A stretch of 64,000 nucleotides of DNA from Gloeothece verrucosa PCC 7822 (GTDB taxonomy: Bacteria; Cyanobacteriota; Cyanobacteriia; Cyanobacteriales; Microcystaceae): contig NC_014501.1 of the NCBI RefSeq assembly GCF_000147335.1, forward strand, positions 1,627,501 to 1,691,500, in the 5' to 3' direction. Below the pieces are notes generated by a model. It searched no databases and was not told the origin of the DNA. It was given only the letters and a program-made list of their open reading frames with translations. Position 1 is the stretch's first letter; each line of letters starts with the position of its first letter. This document shows positions 9,847 to 18,690 of the stretch, piece by piece. Made by a program: the position numbers and the translations under genes.

Positions 9847-11429
9847 GTGCGATTCGTTCTTACCAAAAGTCTAACAGACGTGGGTAGGGTAAGGTGATAA
9901 ACCTTAACAACTTAATAACCGTGATGGTGAAAGCCCATCCCTCTAGATGTTGGAGTGACAGCATAACCCCTTCCTATGAAGAATGGTCATCAAAATGGGA
10001 AAAGCGGGGTTAAACGGCGGTAATAAGGAATCTGACCTTAAATCCCGTCTAGAATCTAACTATGTGTATGAATAAGAACTTCCGATAGAAGTATCGTTAC
10101 TTACAACCAGCCTACGCAGATTATTGGCTGGAGACAAAAGTCAAAAGACTAAGGTACTGAAAGAAGATATAGCTTAATCAGGAACATCTACAAAGTCTCG
10201 GTATAGAGGAAGACACTAAGGTTAGAAATACGGTTATTGGGAACGAAATAACCCCTATAGACCTCTCAAGAAAAGGTCGAAACTTGAGAAGTAACCAGCG
10301 CAAGGTATATAGAGGGAAGGATTGTCTAAGAAGCCAAAGCCTTAAATAACAATAAGGATAAGCTGACGTACACACTGTCTAATGGAATGTATAGTTGCTA
10401 GTAGAAGCGTAAAAGTTATGAACACGGTGTTAAAACCGATGTATGAATGGAAGGACATTAATTGGCGAAAAGCCGAAAGATGTGTCTTTAAACTTCAAAA
10501 ACGAATATACAAAGCCAGTCAACAGGGTAATGTCAAATTAATCCACAAATTACAAAGGCTACTCCTAAAAAGTTGGTCAGCTAAATTATTAGCAGTAAGA
10601 CGAGTTAGTCAAGATAATACTGGCAAGAAAACCGCAGGAATTGACGGAGTTAAATCATTAACCCCATCTCAAAGAATGGCACTTGCTAAGGAATTAAAAA
10701 TTGGCAACAAATCAAAACCAACTCGTAGAATATGGATTCCGAAACCTGGAACGGATGAAAAAAGACCTCTAGGGATACCGGTGATGAAAGACAGAGCCTT
10801 ACAAGCTTTAGTTAAACTCGCCCTAGAGCCTGAATGGGAGGCAGTGTTTGAGCCAAACTCTTATGGATTCCGCCCAGGTCGTTCAGCCCATGACGCAGTC
10901 GGAGCAATATACATAAGCATCAATAAAAAGCCTAAATATGTGCTTGATGCGGATATATCAAAATGCTTCGATAAAATTAACCACCAAAAATTGTTGGCAA
11001 AACTCCACACTTACCCCAAGCTAAGACGACAAATCAAAGCCTGGTTAAAAGGGGGAGTAAAGGTAATAGAAGTCCATACGATGGGGATTTAATCTACTGG
11101 AGTAGTCGAATGGGGTCACACCCAGAAATGCCAGCCGAAAAAGCCTATCTATTGAAAAAACAGAAAGGACGATGTGCTGAATGTGGATTACACTTCCAAG
11201 AAGGAGATTTAATAGAAACCGACCACATTATCCCCAAGTTTAAAGGGGGTAAAAACTCAAAAGATAATAAGCAGCTACTCCATCGACATTGCCACGACCT
11301 GAAAACTGCACAGGATATAACTGGTACTCATGACAAAGAGCCATTAGAGAGAGGAGCGTAGTGAGGTGAAAGTCTCATGCTACGTTCTGAAGCCGAGCTA
11401 GAATGGTGACATATCTGGCTTAGGGCAAC
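9847..11429 (+). mobile_element. group II intron with degraded ORF, inserted in tnpB
   Basis: The 5' end is GTGCG, the consensus of group II introns. GATATAG (10166-10172) can pair with the last seven exon bases TTATATC (six Watson-Crick pairs and one G-T), as EBS1-IBS1. Domain V is at 11354-11389: GAGCGTAG and CTACGTTC form the lower stem, with the catalytic AGC triad at 11355-11357. Domain VI follows, and the intron ends CAAC at 11429, giving the usual 3' AY. Length 1583 nt, shorter than the usual 2.3-2.5 kb because the internal gene has a large deletion. The 5' ribozyme part is about 570 nt. The boundaries are supported by the tnpB reading frame, which is restored exactly on joining. Confidence 0.88.
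10418..11361 (+). pseudogene. ltrA-like: intron-encoded protein, RT catalytic half deleted, HNH kept
   Basis: From ATG 10418 the frame gives a typical group II intron reverse transcriptase N-terminus: WRKAERCVFKLQKRIYKA, GIDGVKSLTP, WIPKPGTDEKRPLGIPVMKDRALQ (cut here into parts), SYGFRPGRSAHDA and VLDADISKCFDKINH. It stops at 11092. The YADD catalytic motif, later RT domains and maturase X domain are absent. A second frame, open from about 11055, encodes the C-terminal end: SPYDGDLIYWSSR, then an HNH endonuclease with CAEC, DHIIPKFKGG, NKQLLHRHCH. The join near 11055-11062 is a deletion with frameshift, removing roughly 250 codons compared with full-length relatives. No reverse transcription or maturation can be expected from this copy. 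Confidence 0.88.
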
Positions 11430-12616
11430 CAGATACAGACCAGCAACAATCGTTGGAGCAATCTTTCGGTAATTGTCGCTGGCTATGGAATCATTGCCTT
11501 AACTTGATGAATCAAACATATAAAGAGACGGGGAAAGGATTATCGGGATATGATGTCAAAAAGATCATCCCAAAACTTAAAAAAGAGTATGAGTGGTTGT
11601 CTTTGGCTTATTCTGCTTGTTTGCAACAAGTCTGTCTTAATCTAGGAGTTGCTTTTACTAACTTCTTTGAGAAACGAGCCAAGTATCCAAGATTTAAGTC
11701 AAAACATGGTAAACAATCCATTCAATACCCTCATAACGTTAAGATCTTTGATAATTATTTGGAAGTTCCTAAAATAGGAAAAGTCAAAGCAGTTATTCAT
11801 AGACCTATTAAAGGAAAGATTAAGACTGTAACTATTTCAAAAAACCGTTCTCAGCAATATTTTGCTGCCGTCTTGTTTGAAGAGCGCTCCGCGCCACTGC
11901 GTGAGGGCAAAGAGAAACCATTATCATCTACAGAAGGAAAGGCAATTGGTATTGATTTAGGGTTGACCCATTTTTGTATAACAAGCGAAGGATCTAAGTT
12001 TGATAACCCTAGATTTGGGAAAAAACATGAAAAGAATTTAAAAATTAAACAGCAACAGTTATCTAGAAAACAAAAAGGTTCTATTAATCGTAACAAGTCT
12101 AGATTAAAAGTTGCTAAAGTTCATAGAAAAATAACGAACTGTCGTGAAGATTTTCTGCATAAGCTATCACGTAGAATAGTTAACGAAAACCAAGTCATTA
12201 TTGTAGAAAATCTAGCTGTAAAAAATATGATGCAGAATCATAAACTATCTAAAGCAATCCATCAAGTCGGTTGGGGAATGTTTATGACGATGCTTAAATA
12301 TAAGGCAGAACAAGAAGGAAAAGTTTATCAAGAAGTAGATAGGTTTTTTCCTAGTTCTAAAACTTGCCATGTCTGCTTAAATCAAGTAGATAGTTTACCT
12401 CTTGATATTAGGGCATGGACTTGTGAAAACTGCCAAACAACTCACGACAGGGACGTTAATGCAGCTATTAACCTCAGAGATGAGGGACTACGAATCTTGA
12501 CCTCTGGAACGGGGGGCAAAGCCTATCGCCAAACTGTAAGACGTAGCGGTGGACGTAAAAAATCCACTGTTCCGCTTGTTTCTGGGTATGGAAGAAGCCC
12601 ACAGCGTAATCTTTGA
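11430..12616 (+). CDS. tnpB: TnpB RNA-guided nuclease, exon 2 (element 1)
   Basis: Main part of a TnpB protein of 405 residues once joined with exon 1 at 9816-9846. In joined numbering the RuvC-like catalytic residues are D186 (GIDLGL), E270 (VENLAV) and D352 (DRDVNAA). The zinc finger CHVC...CENC lies before the last one. All are intact, so the protein would be active after splicing. TnpB is the IS200/IS605 nuclease guided by an RNA made from the element's right end, related to Cas12. No tnpA is present, so this is an IS1341-type solo element. Without splicing, translation could only start at an internal codon such as TTG 11453 and would lack the conserved first strand. Confidence 0.88.
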
Positions 12617-12627
12617 TTCGCTGTGGG
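12598..12627 (+). mobile_element. right-end hairpin of tnpB element 1 (probable guide RNA 3' region)
   Basis: CCCACAGCG (12598-12606) and CGCTGTGGG (12619-12627) are perfectly complementary and flank the tnpB stop codon. Overlap of the tnpB 3' end with a terminal stem-loop is the known position of the right end and the reRNA/omegaRNA of IS200/IS605 elements. The element probably ends within 10 nt after the stem. Confidence 0.7.
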
Positions 12628-12635
12628 TTGTTCAC

Positions 12636-13010
12636 TTAACTGTTTGTTTGATGTAATATTAAGCGGTTGTCTTCGGCATCATAAGCATAAATTTCTCGCC
12701 CGTGATTTTCGATGATTATTTCTCCTGGCGGCGGATATCCCATCTGGGTTAAATGATTAATGGCGGCTTCTAAATCTTCTACTTCAAAACATAAGCTCAT
12801 CCGAGTTTTGGCAGAGTGATAAAATTCGGACTGATGACTTTTTTTAGGAGAAAATATTCCGAGTTTTAGACCGCTTAGCCTAAATTCAGCATAATTATTG
12901 GGCAGGTATGGATTGGGTTTTTGGTTTAATAAGTTGCTATAGAAGTTAACTAATGTTTCAAAATTACTGGCGGCTAATGCAACAAAAACTTCTGTATATT
13001 TTAAAGTCAT
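12636..13010 (-). CDS. VOC-fold (glyoxalase/bleomycin-resistance type) protein
   Basis: 124 residues, the standard size of a single-unit vicinal oxygen chelate protein with two beta-alpha-beta-beta-beta repeats. The N-terminal KYTEVFVALAASNFETLVNFY and the C-terminal GREIYAYDAEDNRLIL blocks are typical. Candidate metal ligands are few (Glu at residues 6 and 43, and C-terminal acidic residues), so the activity cannot be assigned. The end of tnpB element 1 lies directly behind its stop codon. It may be an enzyme or a binding protein; substrate unknown. Confidence 0.75.
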   Translation of the reverse strand: MTLKYTEVFVALAASNFETLVNFYSNLLNQKPNPYLPNNYAEFRLSGLKLGIFSPKKSHQSEFYHSAKTRMSLCFEVEDLEAAINHLTQMGYPPPGEIIIENHGREIYAYDAEDNRLILHQTNS

Positions 13011-13027
13011 TGTTTTCTAGTAAGAAG

Positions 13028-13063
13028 GTTTCAATCCCTCATAAAGATTCAATGGAGTGGCCC
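13028..13063 (+). repeat. single CRISPR-repeat-like sequence (orphan)
   Basis: Begins GTTTCAATCCCTCATAAAG, followed by ATTCAATGGAG. Cyanobacterial CRISPR repeats often start GTTTCAATCCCT-N3-AGGGATT with the same length. Only one copy is present, with no spacers and no cas genes in the window. It may be a solitary relic or chance. Confidence 0.3.
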
Positions 13064-13176
13064 GACTTTTCTATCTCGATGCCTCTCAAAGCCTTAGCTG
13101 ATGAACTATACAGCCAAATTTTGTTTAACCGCTTTTTCTACACCTACATCGGGCCGCACAAGATTAAACAGCAACC

Positions 13177-15033
13177 TTAACTGCTAGTTTTATAAGTCGT
13201 AGTGGTTTTATGAACCGACTGAGTAACCTGAGCTTCTTTTTGGGAAATTTGCTCAATAGTTTGCGGGTTTTGTGTCACCGACTCTACTATACTACTGAGA
13301 TCCACCTGTCCACTATCATTTAATCCTTGAACTAGCTGCTTACCCAAATTAGTCATCATAGGACTTTGTAAAAGTTTAGTGAGCAAGGTTAACCCACTGG
13401 TGGCTAATAAAATTTTAGTCGGATCACCGTTATTATCACCCTGTCCTCCTGCTAAAATAATCGGATTATTCCCCAAAACTCCCGGCTGAGGCGCTAAGGC
13501 TTTCATCACTTGAGGTAGAGTAGCAATTAACGTATCCATGTGTTGATCAGCGAGTTGAATCGTCAGCGCTTTAATGGATAAGGTATTTTGTGCCGCAATT
13601 TTAGCTTTTTCCCCTTCGGCTTCTTTAAGGGCTTTTTCGAGTTCAGCCGCCGCTATAGTGGTAATGGCTTCTGCTTCTTGAACAGCCATTGTTTTTTGGT
13701 TTTCGGCTGCGAGTCGTTTTTGTTCTAATTCCCCTTGTTTAGCAATTAGGGCGGTTTCTTTTTCTTGTTGGGCTTTAATTTTAGCTAGTTCTTTTAAGCG
13801 GTCTTCTTCAGCCATTTTAATCGCGGTTTCTTTATCGGTTTCGGCTAAGGCAACAGCTTTTCGAGACTCAATTAACGCTTTTTCTGCTTCGGCAAGTTGT
13901 TGATTTTTCTGATTAATAGCAATGCCTTTGGCAATTTCTGCTTCTTGAATGACTTGCTGTTGTTGAATATGTTTCTCTCGCAGTTGTTGTTGAGAAATAA
14001 TCGACCCTTCTTCTATTTCTTGTTCTTTAATCACTTTGAGGATTTCTTGTTTTGCCCTTTCTGTCTGTTTAACTTCTAGAACTGCCCGTTCGTTTTCTGA
14101 GGTCATTCGTTCTATTTGGAGGGTATTTTCTAATTGTTTTTGTTTCAGTTCTCGTTCAGCATCAAGTTGTTTTTGGGTTTCTAATAACTTTAATTGAGCA
14201 ATTTCGGTTTTAGTTACTTCTTGAACTTTTTCTAGTTCTTTTTTGTTTTGTTGAACGATAGATTCTCGGGTGACGACGGCTTGAATATCTAGATAATTAT
14301 CTGGGTTGTAGTGATTTAACTCATCAATATTTGTGATAGCAATATTTAAAAGTTGTAGTCCATAACGCGCTAAATCGGGTTCTACTTTCGATTTTAAATA
14401 GTTAGTGACGGTTTCTACACTGCCTTGTAGTTCCCCTAGACTCGCTTGAGAAGCGGCATCCCGTAAATGGCCCTCGAGAATATCATTAACCCGCTTTTTA
14501 ATTTCGTCTTCGGCGACAACAATTTCTTGTTCTCCTTTTTTTCCCGCCCCAAGTAACATAGCGGCATTACGAACACTATCTTGATCGGGATTAACTCGCA
14601 CTTGAAGACTGCCATTAAATACGGCTTTTAAATAGTCTTTGGTTCGCAAAGGTTTTTCAATCGTATTGCCGCGTACAACGGTCACGGTAACTTGATTTAA
14701 AGATACAACGGTAATGGTTTCAAATCCCGGAAAAAATAAGGTAGAACGGGTAACCACTTGCTTATCACGAGTGGGACCTGAAATTACAAAAGCCTCATTG
14801 GTATTACAAACGCGATAAAATTTAGAAAAGAGAACATAAATAGTGATTAAAACTGTAATCAGACTGCCCGAAATAATTCCTACTGGTATTAGCCAGCCTA
14901 AATCCTGACTGGTGGGCATTTGTGCTAATATAGGTTGTTCGTAGGTGGGATTAGCAGAAACTTCTATAAAGGTCTGAGTATTTTGTTGTTCAAAGAGATG
15001 ATTTAACAAGCTGAGTTGAAATTTAGGATTCAT
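13177..15033 (-). CDS. flotillin family protein (YqiK/FloA-type SPFH)
   Basis: 618 residues from the ATG at 15033, which has GGAG five nt upstream; the longer frame from 15060 has no such site. A membrane segment (IPVGIISGSLITVLITIYVLF, near residues 48-68) is followed by the SPFH/band 7 domain (about 75-265). A long coiled-coil region follows, rich in Glu/Lys/Gln/Ala with repeated EAEKA-like motifs, and then an Ala/Gly flotillin end (ILAGGQGDN). Flotillins organise membrane microdomains. The upstream NfeD-like gene is the known partner class, so the two genes form an operon. Confidence 0.9.
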   Translation of the reverse strand: MNPKFQLSLLNHLFEQQNTQTFIEVSANPTYEQPILAQMPTSQDLGWLIPVGIISGSLITVLITIYVLFSKFYRVCNTNEAFVISGPTRDKQVVTRSTLFFPGFETITVVSLNQVTVTVVRGNTIEKPLRTKDYLKAVFNGSLQVRVNPDQDSVRNAAMLLGAGKKGEQEIVVAEDEIKKRVNDILEGHLRDAASQASLGELQGSVETVTNYLKSKVEPDLARYGLQLLNIAITNIDELNHYNPDNYLDIQAVVTRESIVQQNKKELEKVQEVTKTEIAQLKLLETQKQLDAERELKQKQLENTLQIERMTSENERAVLEVKQTERAKQEILKVIKEQEIEEGSIISQQQLREKHIQQQQVIQEAEIAKGIAINQKNQQLAEAEKALIESRKAVALAETDKETAIKMAEEDRLKELAKIKAQQEKETALIAKQGELEQKRLAAENQKTMAVQEAEAITTIAAAELEKALKEAEGEKAKIAAQNTLSIKALTIQLADQHMDTLIATLPQVMKALAPQPGVLGNNPIILAGGQGDNNGDPTKILLATSGLTLLTKLLQSPMMTNLGKQLVQGLNDSGQVDLSSIVESVTQNPQTIEQISQKEAQVTQSVHKTTTTYKTSS

Positions 15034-15171
15034 AGTCGCTCCAAAAATAGTAAAAGGCAAGAGGCAAGAGATAAAAGTTTTTCAGATTGCCTTAACCGTC
15101 TTGGCGGTTGTTATAGCTGAAAAAAATTAATAAGAATCGGAATTAGAATCATTTTGCGGTGGTAAAGTTTG

Positions 15172-15831
15172 TTAATAGTTGGCCATAGTTCGCATTTGAT
15201 CTTCACTATCAAACTTAACAACTGAATAGCGCCTCGGAGCAATTAAGTCCACAATATAAACTTGATCTCCGACAGCAAAGCTTTTATCTGTGGCATTTTC
15301 CCAGGGAAGACAATAAATTTGAACGAGGCATTTTCCTAAGTCATCATGAACCCCTACTTCTAGCATTCCATTCCCCAAAACTGCTAAAACCTTGCCTGTT
15401 ATGCCAATAAAACGCTCAGGGATCATTTTTTCGGCTACGGTGTGGGTTTTTAATAAGCGCCTGAGTCTACCAGCTATAAAAGTAAACCCTCTAGCAAGGA
15501 CAACCCCTATAAGACGAACGACCCACCAACCGGGGGAGGTGGTAGGATAGACGTTATAATACCAATGCCAAAGTAAATTCCCACTCCATCCCACAGTTCC
15601 AATCATAAAGGGGTAAATTCCTAACAGAAACAAGATAGGCACTTCCCCAACACCTAACAGAGCCAGTAAAGGGCCAATTAAGGGAATACGAAGAATGAAC
15701 AGTCTTTTTTCGCCTTCATCTTCGATCAAATCTGGTGCAGCCCCGGTTAAAACTGCTACCATCAAAAGCATTAAGCCTACAATGGCGATGATAATAAACC
15801 CACGATTGATCGGATCGAAAGGGGAAGTCAT
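15172..15831 (-). CDS. NfeD/YqiJ-like membrane protein with OB-type end
   Basis: 219 residues. The N-terminal half contains about three hydrophobic segments (near 10-30, 50-75 and 75-95) and then a basic loop. The C-terminal 80 residues (FIGITGKVLAVLGNGMLEVG, then VGDQVYIVDLIAPRRYSVV) form an OB-fold-like beta domain as in YqiJ/NfeD proteins. These proteins occur together with flotillins; here the flotillin gene follows after 138 nt on the same strand. The two probably assemble in the same membrane domain. Confidence 0.82.
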   Translation of the reverse strand: MTSPFDPINRGFIIIAIVGLMLLMVAVLTGAAPDLIEDEGEKRLFILRIPLIGPLLALLGVGEVPILFLLGIYPFMIGTVGWSGNLLWHWYYNVYPTTSPGWWVVRLIGVVLARGFTFIAGRLRRLLKTHTVAEKMIPERFIGITGKVLAVLGNGMLEVGVHDDLGKCLVQIYCLPWENATDKSFAVGDQVYIVDLIAPRRYSVVKFDSEDQMRTMANY

Positions 15832-16110
15832 TTTTTTATATAAAATAATTGTTGGTGTAGTCCGTGCTTTCGCTGTTATTTGTATTCTAAGTTACCCATT
15901 AAACTTATGTATGATTTAGATTGCTCATCACACCTACAGGAAAAGCTTTTTTAGCTCTAGAACTTTATTTAATCTATAGTGTAATCGATCAGTTGTTCAT
16001 TGGCAATATGATGTTAAGTTTAGTATCTAAATTAATTGTAAATTTTAATGATTATCTGTTCATTTAAATTAGATAAACGCCAATGAATTGGAAAATAATA
16101 ATCAATAAAA

Positions 16111-16238
16111 TATAGCAATCCCAAATAAGTTATTAAGTGGTTAAGATACAGATTTATCTGTTTTCATCTGTGGTTATTACTTTTTTTTGTACAGGAGTGC
16201 TTGTCGAAAAAGGCAATAACTCATATAGGATTGCTATA
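16111..16238. mobile_element. MITE-like element with about 24-bp imperfect terminal repeats
   Basis: The left end reads TATAGCAATCCCAAATAAGT (16111-16130) and the right end, on the other strand, reads TATAGCAATCCTATATGAGT (from 16238 inward). The first 11 bp are identical and the similarity extends through a shared TTATT, about 24 bp in all. The 128-bp interior has no ORF. Size, perfect ends and lack of coding capacity fit a miniature inverted-repeat element. It ends 6 nt from the map stop codon. The rest of 15832-16110 is AT-rich and shows nothing recognisable. Confidence 0.75.
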
Positions 16239-16243
16239 TAAAA

Positions 16244-17005
16244 CTAAGGCAGAGTTAGAATGTCAACGCCATCTTCAGTAACCGCAATGGTATGTTCAAA
16301 CTGAGCCGATAATTTATAGTCTTTAGTAATGGCTGTCCAACCATCCTCTAAAACTACCGCTTCATAAGTCCCTTCATTAATCATCGGTTCAATGGTAAAG
16401 ACCATACCTGGACGAAGTCGTTTGCCTTTTCCTTTTGTCCCATAATGGGGAACTTGAGGAGCGGTATGAAATTCTCTACCGATACCATGACCGACAAAAT
16501 CTCTAACTACCGAAAAGCCATGTCCTTCCGCATATTCTTGGATAGCCGCGCCAATATCACCAATTTTTGTTCCAGGGCCAACGGCAGAAATTCCTCGTTT
16601 TAAACATTCTTCCGTCACTTCTACTAACTTTTTAGCCACTGGGGAAGGCGTACCGACAAAAAAAGTCTTAGAGCTATCGCCGTGATAACCGTCTATGATT
16701 GGGGTGACATCAATGTTAATAATATCTCCATCTTGAAGAATTTGCGCCTCATTAGGAATTCCGTGACAGATGACATGATTAACACTGGTACAAATCGATT
16801 TAGGAAATCCATGATAGCCTAGAGGTGCGCTGATAGCTCCATGAGCTTGTGTCCAACGTTCTGCTTCATCGTTAATTTCTAGGGTACTAATTCCTGGTTG
16901 GATCATGGGTGCTAGATGATCTAATAGTTCGGCGGCTAACTGTCCCGCTCGACGCATTTTTTCTATTTCCCGTTTCGATAATAGTGTAATTGTTTCGTTT
17001 CCCAT
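16244..17005 (-). CDS. map: methionine aminopeptidase type I
   Basis: 253 residues, usual for the bacterial type Ia enzyme. It removes the N-terminal Met from new proteins, using two metal ions. Conserved blocks with metal ligands are present: INIDVTPIIDGYHGDSSKT (two Asp), GHGIGREFHTAPQVPHYG (His), GMVFTIEPM (Glu) and the final QFEHTIAV (Glu). No N-terminal SH3-like zinc extension is present. A MITE lies directly after the stop codon. Confidence 0.95.
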   Translation of the reverse strand: MGNETITLLSKREIEKMRRAGQLAAELLDHLAPMIQPGISTLEINDEAERWTQAHGAISAPLGYHGFPKSICTSVNHVICHGIPNEAQILQDGDIINIDVTPIIDGYHGDSSKTFFVGTPSPVAKKLVEVTEECLKRGISAVGPGTKIGDIGAAIQEYAEGHGFSVVRDFVGHGIGREFHTAPQVPHYGTKGKGKRLRPGMVFTIEPMINEGTYEAVVLEDGWTAITKDYKLSAQFEHTIAVTEDGVDILTLP

Positions 17006-17147
17006 TCGAGTTTATAGAGACAATTAAGAACAATTGCTTAAAATTTTTCAGATAGGTCTAGCTTTCCTATATGATTATAGGATTTGCTATATAGTTAATC
17101 CTAGCAAATTGCAGAGATTAGACCTAGTTCTTGATCCTGATACAAAT

Positions 17148-17921
17148 TTAAGCAAAAGCTGAAAACCCTAGGTCTGGGGGAATATCCTGCCAGCGTCCAT
17201 CTCCTATGGCTCGAATTGCTTCTGATAAATCTACTTCTCCAGTATATAAAGCTTTTCCCACAATGACTCCGGTTACACCTGAAGGTTCTAAAGCGAGTAA
17301 GCTTAATAAATCAGTTAAAGAACTAACTCCCCCAGAGGCAATAATAGGAATATTCACTGCTTTAGCTAATTCTCGCAACGCAGGTAAATTGGGACCGCTT
17401 AAGGTTCCATCTCGATGAATATCAGTATAAATAATCGCTGCCGCTCCTAAATCTGCCATCTTTTGAGCAAGGTCTTTGGCCTCTACTTGGGAGGTTTCTA
17501 ACCATCCTCTCGTAGCGACTTTACCATCTCGGGCATCAATACCCACCACAATTTGATCGGGAAATTCTTGAGCAAGTTCTTGAACTAGCTGAGGGTTTTC
17601 TACCGCAACTGTTCCTAATATGGTTCGATTTACCCCTAAATTGAGTAAGGCGGCGACACTGCTACGATCACGTAATCCTCCTCCTACTTGTACAGGAATA
17701 GATACCGCCCTAACAATCGCTTTTATGGCTGATAAATTTACAGGTTTACCGGCTTTAGCACCGTCTAAGTCTACTACATGAAGGCGGGTTGCTCCCTGTT
17801 CTACCCATTGACGCGCCACAGCGACAGGATTATCGTTAAAGACTTGGGATTGCTGATAATCTCCTTGATATAAGCGGACACAGCGTCCTTCGAGTAAATC
17901 AATTGCGGGGATAATTTCCAT
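17148..17921 (-). CDS. hisA: phosphoribosylformimino-AICAR ribotide isomerase HisA
   Basis: 257 residues, a TIM barrel of normal length. The first strand [18 protein letters not shown] carries the catalytic Asp8, and [15 protein letters not shown] near residue 130 carries the second catalytic Asp. Phosphate-binding Gly motifs QVGGGLRD and IIASGGVSS are present. Catalyses the fourth step of histidine biosynthesis. As usual in cyanobacteria the his genes are scattered, with no other his gene nearby. Confidence 0.96.
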   Translation of the reverse strand: MEIIPAIDLLEGRCVRLYQGDYQQSQVFNDNPVAVARQWVEQGATRLHVVDLDGAKAGKPVNLSAIKAIVRAVSIPVQVGGGLRDRSSVAALLNLGVNRTILGTVAVENPQLVQELAQEFPDQIVVGIDARDGKVATRGWLETSQVEAKDLAQKMADLGAAAIIYTDIHRDGTLSGPNLPALRELAKAVNIPIIASGGVSSLTDLLSLLALEPSGVTGVIVGKALYTGEVDLSEAIRAIGDGRWQDIPPDLGFSAFA

Positions 17922-18076
17922 AATTCATTTTTTAGCTTTAGATTGGTTTATCAATGATCATAACCAGTATTGGGTAAGGCGTGAAGCGTAATGCAAATGG
18001 GTCTTTTGTTTTCACGCAAAGGGCGCAAAGAAGAAGGGATTTTCTACAATTATTGTAGATTGGCTTTTTTTATGAT

Positions 18077-18673
18077 TCAGTTGATTAACTGAGTGGAAGC
18101 TTGCCAGAAGGTATAGCCAATAAATACAAAAAAGATCGTAACGCCAAGACTCCAGATATAGCCCAAACACATTAATAAGCCATCTGATTCTAGGGTGGCT
18201 ATTGCTAACAGTAAAATCCCTACACTAGGTAAAGGATTAGTAAAAGGGACCGGTAGGATCAATAATATCGCTAACCAAGTCATCAAATATCCGTTAATTT
18301 GCCAAGTATAAGCATGATTAGCCACGATCAACCAGCGAGGACGAGTAACTTTTTCCACCAGTTTGAGTAATCCTTTCACTCGTTTGAGCAATTGTCGGCT
18401 TAATCTTCGAGGAAATTGAACTTGAGCAACTTTTTTGGGTAGCCAAGGTTTCCGTTTACCCAACGCCATTTGTATTGATAATAAAATGCTGGCGGAACTA
18501 AAAAAAACCGGTAATCCTGGAATCGAGGGAAATAGGAAGGGTAACGCTAACAAACCAATCATTAAACTAAAGCCGCGTTCTGAAGTTTGTTCTAGAATGT
18601 CTTTAAGCGTTAGCGGATCAAGGGCTAACCGCCTTAGCAGAGAATCTAAATCTTGAGAAAACTTCAGGTGCAT
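18077..18673 (-). CDS. ExoD family membrane protein
   Basis: 198 residues. The motifs LDPLTLKDILEQTSERGF and LMIGLLALPFLFPSIPGLP are typical of ExoD, a family named for exopolysaccharide synthesis in Rhizobium. Four hydrophobic segments are visible: two near 35-70 and two near 130-195. Biochemical role unknown. It starts 18 nt after the ArsB-like permease stop on the same strand, so it is most likely co-transcribed and under the same c-di-AMP riboswitch. Confidence 0.82.
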   Translation of the reverse strand: MHLKFSQDLDSLLRRLALDPLTLKDILEQTSERGFSLMIGLLALPFLFPSIPGLPVFFSSASILLSIQMALGKRKPWLPKKVAQVQFPRRLSRQLLKRVKGLLKLVEKVTRPRWLIVANHAYTWQINGYLMTWLAILLILPVPFTNPLPSVGILLLAIATLESDGLLMCLGYIWSLGVTIFFVFIGYTFWQASTQLIN

Positions 18674-18690
18674 AAGCTTTCTTAATTACG

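Noticed and set aside
11453..12616. tnpB as a complete gene starting at TTG 11453
   Set aside because: It would lack the conserved N-terminal strand, which is found intact at 9816-9846 on the other side of the intron.
13028..13063. A CRISPR array
   Set aside because: Only one repeat-like copy; no spacers, no second repeat and no cas genes in the window.
12953..13180. 75-residue plus-strand frame between the VOC and flotillin genes
   Set aside because: Overlaps the VOC gene start on the other strand, has no known pattern, and runs across the orphan CRISPR-like sequence.
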